Source: Rhynochetos jubatus (lineage: Eukaryota; Chordata; Aves; Eurypygiformes; Rhynochetidae). From it: a DNA stretch of 64,000 nucleotides. The notes under the pieces were generated by a model. The model was not told the origin of the DNA. It saw only the letters and a program-made list of their open reading frames with translations, and did not search any database. The position numbers and the translations under genes are program-made. Where the stretch lies: positions 43,722,118 through 43,786,117 of the forward strand of contig CM050653.1 in the NCBI GenBank assembly GCA_027574665.1. The letters run 5' to 3'. Position 1 is the stretch's first letter. Every line of letters begins with the position of its first letter. Below, in pieces: positions 51,201-58,800 of the stretch.

Positions 51201-54152
51201 CAAGTCGAGGTGAAAGGGCAGAACCAAAAGACGAAGCAACAAGCCGTGGTGCTGGCAGGATGGGGCAGCAGGGAGAGGGCATGGGGCAGCCCTGGGAGGG
51301 TTTCCCCAGCCGCCCCCTGAGCGAAGCTCGTCTGGAGCCACAGCAAACACAGGATCTTACAGCGCTGTGGAGCCAGAACGCAAACAAGCTAGGTTAGGGA
51401 CAGAAATAGGGCAGAGGAAGACTTCACGCAGGCTACGCGCCAGAGGCACAGAAAGGAAGAGCTGGGAGGGGCTCACGATGCAGGAGGGAAGGGGGCAAGG
51501 GAAAAACGGCACTGCAGCCTGGTTAGCCTACTGAACGCCGTTTGTCCGACTGCAAGCCTTCGTAGCATTCCTAGCAGCAGCTCAACCTGGACTGCCAGGC
51601 TGCTGTTTGCAAACAGTGTCTGTCCTGCTGCGTCCTGCAATCCGACACACTCGAGAATCCCTCAGATGAAACAGCTTTTTGTCCTCGGGCAGACCTGGGA
51701 GCACTTCTGGCTTTTACCTGGCTCCTTTTTCTTGCTTGTAAGCAAGAGAAATTGTTTTCCCTTCATTTGAGATTGTCTCCAAGACGCAGCATTTCAAAAG
51801 TCAACCTAAAAACATTTGATATTTCACACAAAAATTTCAACAGCTAAAGCCACGCCACTGTTTAAATAAATGACCCTCAGCACCTTCTCCGGTTTATGCA
51901 GAGCAACGTCGCCTTCACAGATGACTCAGGACGTTGCAGCAAGGAACTCCACGCACCCTAAGAACGGAAAACTTGAAAACGGGCATGCACTGGCTTCTTT
52001 TGGAGGACAAAAGCATGGGTGGCAGGAGAGTCCTTGATCAACTGAGTCGGCACGGCAGGTTGGGGTGCAGCCCCTCACATCAGCCTCCTCACAGGTAAAG
52101 GCTGTTACGCCTATTAGGCAGCGGTGTTATACAACCCTGCAAATATCACTGCTCGCAGGTAGGACTTCCGACGTACAAATTTTCATTGCTTCGATCAGCT
52201 GCAACGCTCCCCTTAGCATTTCTGCAGCAGCTTTACTGGCCCATTTCCTCCCTAACATCAAGTTTTTTTCTACCAAGGAAACCGCCACCAACACCCTGAA
52301 GAGTGTGCAGCCGAGGAGGGCCTGGCAGAGCCACCGCGGAACAGGAGTCAGACCAAGCGGCCACGCGACATGTGTGCTCCACGCACACTGCTCCTCACGC
52401 TCCTGGACACCCTACGCCCCACCGCAGCGGTCGCTCCTGCACAGATCTTTAATAAATCCTCCACGCAGCCTAGCACGCGTCCAGGATCACGTTTTTTCCT
52501 TGGGTTGCAACGGACACGCAGGTCCTGCAACACCACGAGAAAAAGACGCTGTCAAACGCGCGTGCGAGGGCAAGACCCCACCTGTTTGACAAAGATCCTG
52601 CTCTTCCCCGGCACTGCGCGCGCCCGGTGCCAGGTCAAAGCTCACAGTCCGCCCGGTCCCAGGGAGGCTCCGCGTTTCTCAGCGGGCGCCATCCTTATCT
52701 GCCAGGGGCAGAGCAGGGCGGGCAAACGTGGCTCCTGTGGGAAACTCCACGTTTCTGCCACCTCGCCCGCCGTCTTTAAGCCCTGCCTCGTACAAAGAAA
52801 TGCCAACACCACAGCACGGGAAGGGTATGGGGCTTTTGCATCCCTATAGGGGATTTCTAGTCCTTCTTTTGGAAGGCTCAGAGGGAGCTGGGCTGCTCCG
52901 GTGACCCTACCAGGCTTGGCCGGCTTGTTGTCACAGCCAAGGTCCCTGACAGCGTTGTTATTTTGGAAGTTACGTTTCCCCACGAACCTTATCTTTTTCT
53001 CCTTTTGGATCCGCTGCTGGAAGTTGAATCTGACACGAGAGCACAGGGCGACAGCTGGAAACAAAGAGCGCGGAGGGGGCGATCTCTGTGCACGTGCACA
53101 TGCACACGCCGGTGCCCACGGAGGGCCCGGCAGCCCCGGGTCCCTAAGGTGACGGGCGTCGCTGATGGAGCCCGGTGGCGGGTGTCCGACCCTGCGGCGG
53201 AGAACGCACGACGGACCCCCGGCCCTTCGGCTCCTACCTGGCAGGGGTTCGCTGGGGGAGGGGGCGGGGGGGGCACACCGTAACGCGCAGGTATTTCCAC
53301 AGCGATGCGCAGAGCTGCAACGCCGAGGCGCGGAGGAGGCGGCGACCCGGCTGCACCGTGAAGTCGCTTCACCCGGCCCCCGAGGATGCTGCTGCCACAG
53401 GGGCCGCGCCCCCGGCCCCACGTACCGGCCCCGTTAACAAAGAGGGAAAGAGAGCAGGGTGCGGGGATCCCCTGCCCGCCCGCCGCAACGGGCGCCGGGG
53501 CTGCGGTTTTCCCCGCCGCCAGGCGGTGCCGGGTTGGAAAAAGCCCTGCCCTGTCCCCGGCCGCCCCCTCCCCGTTACACAACGCCGCCCCCGCTCACCG
53601 GGCCGGTCCACGTGCGGGCCCCGCGCCCCCGCCGCAGCGCGCCCCCCCTCCCCGCCTTCCCCTCCGCGCTCTCTACCGCGGCGGGGGGAGGGGCGGGGCC
53701 GGTGGCCCGTGGGCGGGGCCTCCGGCGCCGCAGCGGCGCGGCCCCACGTGTCCCCGGCGCGCCCCTCCGCCCCGAATGTAGGTCACCAAAACAGCGGCCG
53801 CCCGCCCGCCCGCCTCACGTGTCCGCGCCGCCAGCCGCCCCGCGCCGCCGCCCCGGCGCTATTATGCAATCCGCGCGTCACCGCCCCGCGCGGCCAATGA
53901 GCGCGCACGCCGCGCGGAACGTAAACACAGGGCGCACATGGCTCGCCCGCCGGGTCCATGTGAGGCAACGCGGCGGCCGCCCCGGGCCACCAGCGGGGCC
54001 AGGGACGGGCAACGCCGCCGCCCGCCGCCCTCCCCCGCCCCGCGGCGCTCCCCCCGCGCCTGTAGCCCGCTACCCGCCCGGCCCGCCGGGACGGTTCCGC
54101 AGAGCCCGCTTCCCTCGCCCCCGCCCCGCAACTTACCCGCGCTGACTTCCAT
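33101..54152 (-). CDS. NR1D2: NR1D2 (REV-ERB beta), full coding region in 8 exons
   Basis: Coding join, read on the minus strand: 54152-54137, 50963-50703, 48734-48646, 47706-47562, 46040-45424, 41950-41765, 37903-37693, 33297-33101. The total is 1,722 nt, or 573 residues plus TAG; the human protein has 579. All introns are GT-AG and all phases join. Domains: serine-rich N-terminus (about 10-60), two-zinc-finger DNA-binding domain (101-166) with P-box EGCKG, basic extension GRIPKREK, a variable hinge (about 190-375), and a ligand-binding domain (about 385-573) ending KVHP. There is no activation helix 12, which in this family makes the receptor a constitutive NCoR-recruiting repressor. The haem ligands correspond to Cys378 and His562 (human Cys384/His568). 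Known role: it binds ROR elements in the nucleus and represses BMAL1 and metabolic genes in a circadian rhythm. Identification rests on near-identity of the DNA-binding domain and C-terminus to REV-ERB beta. REV-ERB alpha (NR1D1) is excluded by the MEVxAGGVIAY start and the hinge sequence. Confidence 0.97.
33298..37692 (-). other. NR1D2: NR1D2 intron 7
   Basis: 4,395 bp, phase 1. It contains the long purine/pyrimidine tract next to exon 8. Otherwise no recognisable element was seen; the short open frames here do not resemble proteins. Confidence 0.9.
33301..33380 (-). repeat. Polypyrimidine tract at the NR1D2 exon 8 acceptor
   Basis: About 80 bp almost purely purine on the plus strand, so almost purely C/U in the NR1D2 pre-mRNA, directly next to the TAG of exon 8. 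Far longer than a normal tract. It contains G runs on the template strand and a run of 14 U. Confidence 0.85.
37693..37903 (-). CDS. NR1D2: NR1D2 coding exon 7 (ligand-binding domain core)
   Basis: 211 nt, residues 439-509. The acceptor is TTTCACCAG and the donor GTAAGG. It encodes [17 protein letters not shown] and on to [17 protein letters not shown], the middle helices of the ligand-binding domain. The residue-to-residue match to human REV-ERB beta looks complete over this exon. It ends with the first base of Asp509. Confidence 0.97.
37904..41764 (-). other. NR1D2: NR1D2 intron 6
   Basis: 3,861 bp, phase 0. No recognisable coding exon or transposable element was seen. A short A tract near 38952 is the only low-complexity stretch. 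Confidence 0.9.
41765..41950 (-). CDS. NR1D2: NR1D2 coding exon 6 (start of ligand-binding domain)
   Basis: 186 nt, exactly 62 codons, residues 377-438. The acceptor is AACGTCAG and the donor GTGAGA. It starts VCPMSK; Cys378 corresponds to the haem-ligating, redox-sensitive Cys384 of human REV-ERB beta. It continues through helix 3 and the family signature ([26 protein letters not shown]) that builds the co-repressor groove. Confidence 0.97.
42401..42512 (-). mobile_element. MIR-like (CORE-SINE) remnant in NR1D2 intron 5
   Basis: Resembles the reverse complement of the MIR core, with blocks such as AAGTGATTCAGTCAAGGTGAC, AGCAAGGAACTGAGCC, CCTGAGTCACAGG and CATTACCAGAACAACC in family order. 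Diverged. Confidence 0.5.
43576..43735 (-). mobile_element. CR1 LINE 3' fragment in NR1D2 intron 5
   Basis: Reverse-oriented CR1 end: GAGTCACAGGATCACAGAG, then AAGGATCATCAAGTC, CCTGCAGGACTACCTAAAG and CATCCAGATGCTCCTTGAAC. It belongs to a different, older CR1 subfamily than the plus-strand copies. The 5' boundary is uncertain. Confidence 0.75.
45424..46040 (-). CDS. NR1D2: NR1D2 coding exon 5 (DNA-binding extension and hinge)
   Basis: 617 nt, the largest exon, residues 171-376. It opens [15 protein letters not shown], the basic C-terminal extension that contacts the A/T-rich 5' flank of ROR elements. The conserved block [19 protein letters not shown] follows, then a variable hinge with a retained NGHCMNF block, ending GGRLHLV across the junction. 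The acceptor TTGGTAG is preceded by a long pyrimidine tract. The donor GTATAT is a weaker match to consensus than the other donors. Confidence 0.96.
46041..47561 (-). other. NR1D2: NR1D2 intron 4
   Basis: 1,521 bp, phase 1. Its 3' end carries a pyrimidine tract (on the transcript strand) directly before exon 5. No transposable element was recognised. Confidence 0.9.
46049..46094 (-). repeat. Polypyrimidine tract at the NR1D2 exon 5 acceptor
   Basis: The plus strand is nearly all purine, giving a C/U-rich stretch immediately upstream of the exon 5 acceptor. Confidence 0.8.
47562..47706 (-). CDS. NR1D2: NR1D2 coding exon 4 (second zinc finger)
   Basis: 145 nt, residues 123-171. The acceptor is TTTACAG and the donor GTATGT. 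It begins [10 protein letters not shown] and carries Cys138, Cys144, Cys154 and Cys157 of the second zinc finger, ending SVGMSRD. The DNA-binding sequence is almost invariant against human; the only visible change is Asn142 where human has Glu. It ends with one base of the Ala171 codon. Confidence 0.97.
47707..48645 (-). other. NR1D2: NR1D2 intron 3
   Basis: 939 bp, phase 0, splitting the P-box between the two zinc-finger exons. The plus-strand 146-codon open frame at 48247-48687 overlaps the intron and exon 3 in antisense and shows no protein-like features. Confidence 0.9.
48646..48734 (-). CDS. NR1D2: NR1D2 coding exon 3 (first zinc finger)
   Basis: 89 nt, residues 93-122. The acceptor is GATTTTAG and the donor GTGAGC. 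It encodes the first C4 zinc finger: Cys101, Cys104, Cys118 and Cys121, with the motif [14 protein letters not shown]. The P-box (EGCKG), which reads the AGGTCA half-site, is cut by the following intron exactly between codons Lys122 and Gly123, a conserved nuclear-receptor intron position. Confidence 0.97.
48735..50702 (-). other. NR1D2: NR1D2 intron 2
   Basis: 1,968 bp, phase 1. AT-rich, with a 20-base A tract at 49210-49229 (T tract on the transcript). Nothing else was recognised. Confidence 0.9.
49210..49229 (+). repeat. Poly-A tract in NR1D2 intron 2
   Basis: 20 consecutive A (U on the NR1D2 transcript). There is no recognisable retroposon body next to it. Confidence 0.9.
50703..50963 (-). 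CDS. NR1D2: NR1D2 coding exon 2 (serine-rich N-terminal domain)
   Basis: 261 nt, residues 6-93. The acceptor is CCTTAG and the donor GTATGT. It encodes [10 protein letters not shown], then a low-complexity Ser/Pro tract, then a variable region ending in GVT before the split Lys93. The Ser-rich tract is the region of REV-ERBs known to be phosphorylated; here it is only inferred from composition. The segment is less conserved than the DNA-binding domain. Plus-strand open frames over it are antisense shadows. Confidence 0.96.
53609..53614. promoter_or_regulatory. E-box CACGTG in NR1D2 intron 1
   Basis: The fourth CACGTG, about 520 bp into intron 1. It lies in CpG-island sequence, where a CG-containing hexamer is somewhat more likely by chance. 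Confidence 0.5.
53745..53750. promoter_or_regulatory. E-box CACGTG in NR1D2 intron 1
   Basis: A perfect CACGTG 66 bp from the next E-box and 25 bp from the ROR element, within the CpG island. Confidence 0.6.
53775..53785 (+). promoter_or_regulatory. ROR/REV-ERB response element
   Basis: AATGTAGGTCA matches WAWNTRGGTCA, the monomer site of RORs and REV-ERBs, at every position. It lies in the first 400 bp of NR1D2 intron 1 between E-boxes. The product of this gene binds this motif, so the site suggests autorepression and ROR activation; that function is inferred. Confidence 0.6.
53816..53821. promoter_or_regulatory. E-box CACGTG in NR1D2 intron 1
   Basis: A perfect CACGTG about 315 bp into intron 1, 31 bp from the ROR element at 53775-53785. 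Clustered E-boxes in the promoter and first intron are characteristic of REV-ERB genes driven by CLOCK:BMAL1. Confidence 0.6.
53861..53870. promoter_or_regulatory. PAR-bZIP/C-EBP-like site (D-box-like)
   Basis: ATTATGCAAT differs by one base from the D-box consensus RTTAYGTAAY (DBP/TEF/HLF, NFIL3) and is a good C/EBP-type site. It sits about 75 bp from the ROR element and 40 bp from an E-box, completing an E-box/D-box/ROR-element set. Confidence 0.4.
53894..53898 (+). promoter_or_regulatory. CCAAT box
   Basis: GGCCAATGAG is a good NF-Y core with flanks. It lies about 240 bp downstream of exon 1 in the NR1D2 sense, which is a normal distance for NF-Y only if an internal promoter exists. Alternatively it belongs to an intronic enhancer. 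A forkhead-like GTAAACA follows at 53920-53926. Confidence 0.35.
54137..54152 (-). CDS. NR1D2: NR1D2 coding exon 1 (start codon)
   Basis: The 16-nt coding part encodes MEVSA plus the first base of Gly6. The ATG sits in a perfect Kozak context (GCCGCCATGG). The donor is the strong GTAAGT immediately after GCGCGG. It joins in phase 1 to exon 2 and restores MEVSAGGVIAY, matching the known family start (MEVNAGG in human). The exon is embedded in a CpG island. Confidence 0.95.
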
Positions 54153-54431
54153 GGCGGCCTCCTCCCGCGGGGGGCAGGGGCTCCCGCCGGGCCCGGCACG
54201 GCTGCGCTGGGCTCCGCTCGGTCGGTGCGTCCCCGCCGCAGCCCTACATGCGAGCGGAGCGGGAAGCGGGAGGCGACCGCGCTGTCGCCTGTCAGAGCCG
54301 CGGCTGCCCGTCTCCGCGGCGGCGCCCTCCCCTTTACAACAAAAGCGATCGGGAGCCGCGCAGAGTGCGGCACCGCCGGCCGCCCCGCCCCGCCCCGCCC
54401 CGCGCTGGCCCCGCCCCCGGCCCCGCCCCCC
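54153..54431 (-). promoter_or_regulatory. NR1D2 5'UTR and core promoter region
   Basis: Sequence immediately upstream of the Kozak ATG. There is no clear TATA box. A GC-box array (54381-54431) is the best candidate core promoter. The transcription start cannot be fixed from sequence; it should lie between about 54160 and 54430 if no further 5' exon exists. Confidence 0.5.
54381..54431. promoter_or_regulatory. Tandem GC-box array (Sp/KLF sites)
   Basis: Four consecutive CCGCC/CCCGCC repeats followed by two CCCCGCCCC boxes, about 230-280 bp upstream of the NR1D2 start codon. This is a typical TATA-less promoter element in a CpG island. Confidence 0.65.
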
Positions 54432-54482
54432 TCACCCAGTGACACACTTTCCGCGCCGCCCGGGGCCGCGGGCGGCAGCGCT

Positions 54483-54488
54483 CACGTG
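54483..54488. promoter_or_regulatory. E-box CACGTG upstream of NR1D2
   Basis: A perfect palindromic CACGTG about 330 bp upstream of the NR1D2 ATG, on the far side of the GC-box array. CACGTG is the CLOCK:BMAL1 (and USF/MYC) site. It lies between NR1D2 and the putative divergent gene, so it could serve both. Confidence 0.6.
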
Positions 54489-54767
54489 CGGCGGGCGCGT
54501 GCGGGCACTGCGGCGGCGGGCGCTGCGGCGGTCCCCGCGCCGGGCGCCGCTGCAGTCGGGGCACGGTGACGGGCGGCGGTGTCAGCATCCGCCGGCGGGT
54601 CGTTCCGCCGCCGAGCGCCGGCAGGAAATGCCTCCGCTTCTGATTGCCGCAGCTAATTAGCGCTCGCCGGTCCCGACTCGGGGGTGCGTGCCCTCCGCCG
54701 TCTCCCGCTCGGGAAAGCACAAAGACACGCACACACACACCCCCCAGCAAGGGTCGGGGGGAAGGGG

Positions 54768-54779
54768 GGCCCGGTGAGT
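54768..54779 (+). other. Strong plus-strand splice donor; possible NKIRAS1 first exon end
   Basis: CCCG followed by GTGAGTGG gives a full consensus donor at 54774, inside the upstream edge of the CpG island and pointing away from NR1D2. In mammals NKIRAS1 starts head-to-head with NR1D2 and its first exon is non-coding. No NKIRAS1 coding sequence is visible in the window, so the assignment rests only on position and direction. Confidence 0.3.
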
Positions 54780-55465
54780 GGAGGCCGAGGTGGATGAGTC
54801 GCTCCATGGTGTGCTCTGACCTCCAGCGCAAGGAGGAGGCGGTGGGGTTAAACGAGGTTAACGAGCGACGGTTAAACGCAGCTAAATGTAGTTTACCGCC
54901 TCCTGGTTTGGGTGAGTTTCCTCTCAAACGAGGCAAACAGGTCAGTTTGGGCGAGCTTCCTCACTTCTCGAAGACGGGTTTCCCATTTTTCCGCCTGTAG
55001 CCAAGGCTTCCCTCCCAGTTCCTGGGAGTACACACCGCTGTCTCCAGGCCCTCCAGCCCTCGGCTCAGCTCTCCTAAAGCTTCTCGTCCTCACATTCCCA
55101 CTTCTCCTCATCCTGCCTCCGCACTGCGTTTCCTAAGCCCTGTCATGTTGCTCCCTGGCTCTCGCGCAGCTCCAGCCTGCTGGGCTGGCTGCCAAGCAGT
55201 GCTGCCGGCCCTGAGCACGGCCGGCCGGGCACGGGGCACGACGTCCCACTCTCCCTTCCTCTGCTCGGGGTGCCTGGCTGGGTCTCCCTCTCGCTCCTCC
55301 GCCTGGCTGCTGCTCTTTGTGGAGCGGGTACAAATTTGATGCATTTGAGATTAGCCCATCCTGCCACGTCAGGCCTCTCAGCAGCTGAAACAGGCCAACA
55401 AAGGAGAAGATAGCATATAAATCAAATCCTCTTAGGAAACCAAGGTACAAAGAACATCAGGAACA
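54780..55465. other. CpG-island shoulder upstream of NR1D2, no gene recognised
   Basis: GC content falls away from the promoter. If NKIRAS1 starts here this would be its first intron. No coding similarity was seen. Confidence 0.5.
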
Positions 55466-55883
55466 TTGGAGCCCCTCTGCTATGGGGGCAGGCTGAGAGT
55501 TGGGCTTGTTTAGCCTGGAGAAGAGAAGGCTCTGGGGAGACCTTATAGCACATTCCAGTGCCTGAAGGGGCTACAAGGAAGCTGGGGGGGGACTATTTAC
55601 AAGGGCCTGTAGTGACAGGACAAGGGGTAATGGTTTTAAATTGAAAGTAGGGAGATTTAGATTGGGTATCAGGAAGGAATTCCTCCCGGAGAGGGTGGTG
55701 GGGCACTGGCACAGGTTGCCCAGAGAAGCTGTGGGTGCCCCATCCCTGGAAGTGTTCAAGGCCAGGCTGGATGAGGCTTTGAGCAACCTGGTCTAGTGGA
55801 GGGTGTCCCTGCCCATGGCAGGGGGTTGGAACTAGATGGTCTTTAAGGCCCCTTCCAACCCTAACCATTCTGTGATTCTGTGA
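55466..55883 (+). mobile_element. 5'-truncated CR1 LINE 3' end
   Basis: About 420 bp, starting GGAGCCCCTCTGCTATGGGG and ending at the CR1 tail (CCTTCCAACCC, TGTGATTCTGTGA). It is near-identical in layout to positions about 19960-20390 and belongs to the same subfamily. It sits about 1.3 kb upstream of the NR1D2 start codon. Confidence 0.95.
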
Positions 55884-58800
55884 ACAACAGCAGAACAAGT
55901 ACTCTGCCTGTGCATTCTGTGTCTCTGTGACTTTTTTGGTTTTGTTTTTGTTATTTTTGGATTCTAGTGAAGCAGGTGTTTGTGTTATATTTCCTAACTT
56001 GAGCTCTTGCTGTTGAATAGGACAGGAGGCTTCAACTTGGAGGTGGTGGTGGAAGAACTCGGAGATGATTATGCAGGCACTGGCACTCAGAGCAAAGGTC
56101 CTCCTGGCCTGCAGGCAGTCTGTGGTGTTCAAGGGAGGCTCCAGGTTTTTTGGGTCTCTGGATGCCATTCCTGACAGTGGCTGATAAAGGGAAGGTCTGC
56201 TCCTCCACTTCCTTTGTGGGCAAGGACGAATGCTGCTGCTCCTGCCTGGCGGGACAAATGGGAAAGGCAATGTACGCAGCTTCGTAGAATGCAGTAGGGA
56301 GAGGCTGTCACACTATTGCTCCCAATCTCAATCTCTCCTATTTGCTGCCAGGACAGGACTTTGTCCCTCCCAGAGGGATTCCAGCCTCTAATATCTTCTA
56401 CCATCTGTTTTTAAGACTCTCAGGGATCATTATAGCAGTTTCAGCCTGCTCTTGTCTCTGGTACTGCACTTTGCAGCCCTGGAGCCACTCCCTACTGGTC
56501 TTCAAGAATGCCTTTATTTTCCTTCTCTCTCATCTCTCAGATCAGCCCCTTCCTTTGTGACCTTAGACTGCTCCCTGTGCTCCCAAACTACACCCTCTAT
56601 GTTTCCTTCCCTGAGGTGCCCCCCCCCCACCCATGTGGGTTGAAAGAGCCAAGCACTTCTCTTGGGGATGGAGAATGGCTAAAGCAAGTAATGGGCCCAC
56701 CTCCCATCCTTCCACTCAGGATCCTTGTCCACAACATCAGATGAAGCCAAAAGGTGTGTTTCCTGAGAAGGTCCAGCAGGTAGAGCTGGATGTGGGTAGC
56801 CACAGGATGGTGCAACTCCTATCCTGGAGTTCCTCATGGAGAAGGTCTCAGAAATGGCCCTGTCCACTCCTATGCAATAGGTCTGCTGGCCAGCATGAAG
56901 GTATGGACTGCCACAGTAGTCCATGAGAGGCACTTCACTGTTTGGAGGAGAAAACTGAGAAATCATCAGGGGTTTTATTATGCTCTGTAACATGGGGGAA
57001 GACAACACTCTGCCAATGAGTTGCAATGCAGGAGCCAAATTTTTCTTGGAGCCTCTTTCCACCTACCTCTTCCAAACAAACATCTGGCATAATAACCTGT
57101 GGCCCTGGGTGCTGACCAACTCATGGTGCCTGGGCTTCTGCTTGAGGGGCTTCTCTTTGACCCTAGCTTGGCCCCTCAAGCTCTAGTGTTACTTGCTGAG
57201 CTGCCAGTTCCCTTCAAAATGTGGTGTGCAGTGGATATTCTGTGATCCTTGTGAGGAGACGTGATTCCCTTCGTGTTGTTTACCCCTCCATGAAGGGCAA
57301 AAGAAACCCTGGCATTGTGGAGAGGCAGTGTACTGCTGTCATTGACAGTGGCGTGGCACCTCCCCAACCTGAAGGACGGGCGGGCACTAGGATGACCAAC
57401 TGAAGGGCGGGGGGGGGTCCTCATGTTTGGTAAGTCCTCTGAATCCATCAGCCTCCGTTTGCCAAGGGTGCTGCTCTCTGCACAAGTCCTGTGGTTCTGG
57501 GAAGAGACTGAAGTGAGGCATCAACACGTGAAGCGCCAGGAGAGGGGAAAAAGCACAGAACACAAACTTTGCTGCTCTCCCTCCCCACCCCACACACATG
57601 GAGCAGCTAAACCTGCATGTTTAAATTCCAGAGGTTGCAGAGTGACTCCCACCTCTGCTACAGACGTTCCCACCTCTGGATGGGAGACGGCATACCAGTG
57701 TTGCAGCAACTAATGCTGACTTAACTGTTACGTGCAGTTGATTGATAGCTGGATGGTGGGACAGGATGCACTTTGGCCACCTCATCAGAGGTATGTGGAG
57801 GCTGATGACTCTTTTTGCTCAGGCCTGAAATGCTGGTGGTTGCTCAGGCTGGGACAGAATCCTTGTACCTTTCTGACCCTCTGGAGCGGCCCTCCTAATC
57901 CCGGTAAACATCCACACACCAGCCAGGAACGTAGGAGTTTCCATCAGCAGGCATTTGTCTGCTTTTGGACAAGGTGGATTTCTTCAGTGCCTGGCAAATT
58001 TACAGCAATATTAATTTGATCGCCAAACATATACTTTGCAAAGAGAAAAAATGTGTTTACGTGAAGAAGGAGCAGCATCTTCTCATGCCTCAACAGCTCC
58101 TGACGTTTTCTGTTTCTTTATTCCTTATTACCTCAGGAAAAAATTCCTAACCTCTTGTTTGTCTTTTTGACTGATGCTCAGAACGGCGCTGACATTTGCA
58201 CAGATCTACAGTGAGTCCGAGTCCTCTTCTTTGGTCACTCAGATCTTACCGTGGTTTACATATAATGGCAGTTATTTTCCTCCATATGAAATACTTTGTC
58301 ACTCTGGTTGCTCAGTCTATTTGATGAGACCCTTCTGAAACCGTCACTAATCTGTCCCAAATAATTCCTGCTCCACAGCTGCAGGTGGAACTAGTTCATA
58401 CAAGTACACTTCTCTTAGGTGAAGCAACTGATGCCAAACCTACCCTTGCATTTCCAGCTTCTTTAAACCAAAGATTTACTTGCTACCTTCAGCTACTAGC
58501 TTAAGTATTGCCCTCTAAAAGTCATTATGATGGTAGCTATAACCGTGACTTCTTCCCTACATTAAACGATATAAATAGCAATAACTCATCTAAATAATCT
58601 CAGCCTCTGGAAGCCAGTGGAAAATTTCCTATCGATTAGAGTCAGCTTGGGTCAAGCCCTACACAGTGTTTTCTGACCCCTTGCCCTACTTATTCTCCAT
58701 TTCTATTTCGTGTATGTATCTAACCCTTCAGATTGTTGCCCCTTATTTTTCCCCTCTGTGTTGAAGAGAAATCCTGATAAGGAGGTCCCAGAGGTCTTTA

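Larger units (their letters stand above)
50964..54136 (-). other. NR1D2: NR1D2 intron 1
   Basis: 3,173 bp, phase 1. Its first kilobase in transcript order is CpG island with the E-box/ROR-element cluster. A pyrimidine-rich stretch lies at about 51085-51120. Long open frames here (up to 259 codons at 52642-53421 on the minus strand) are attributed to high GC. Confidence 0.9.
53130..54720. promoter_or_regulatory. CpG island over the NR1D2 promoter, exon 1 and 5' intron 1
   Basis: Very GC-rich DNA with dense CpG, including many CCGCCC/GGGCGG boxes, centred on NR1D2 exon 1. It produces long open frames in all six frames, expected where stop codons are depleted. Such islands usually mark bidirectional, broadly active promoters. 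Confidence 0.85.

Noticed and set aside
52642-54936. Many long open frames (up to 259 codons) on both strands around the NR1D2 promoter
   Set aside because: They overlap in all frames in CpG-island DNA where stop codons are rare. The translations are Pro/Arg/Ala/Gly-rich without domains, and the real NR1D2 exon 1 contributes only 16 coding bases here.
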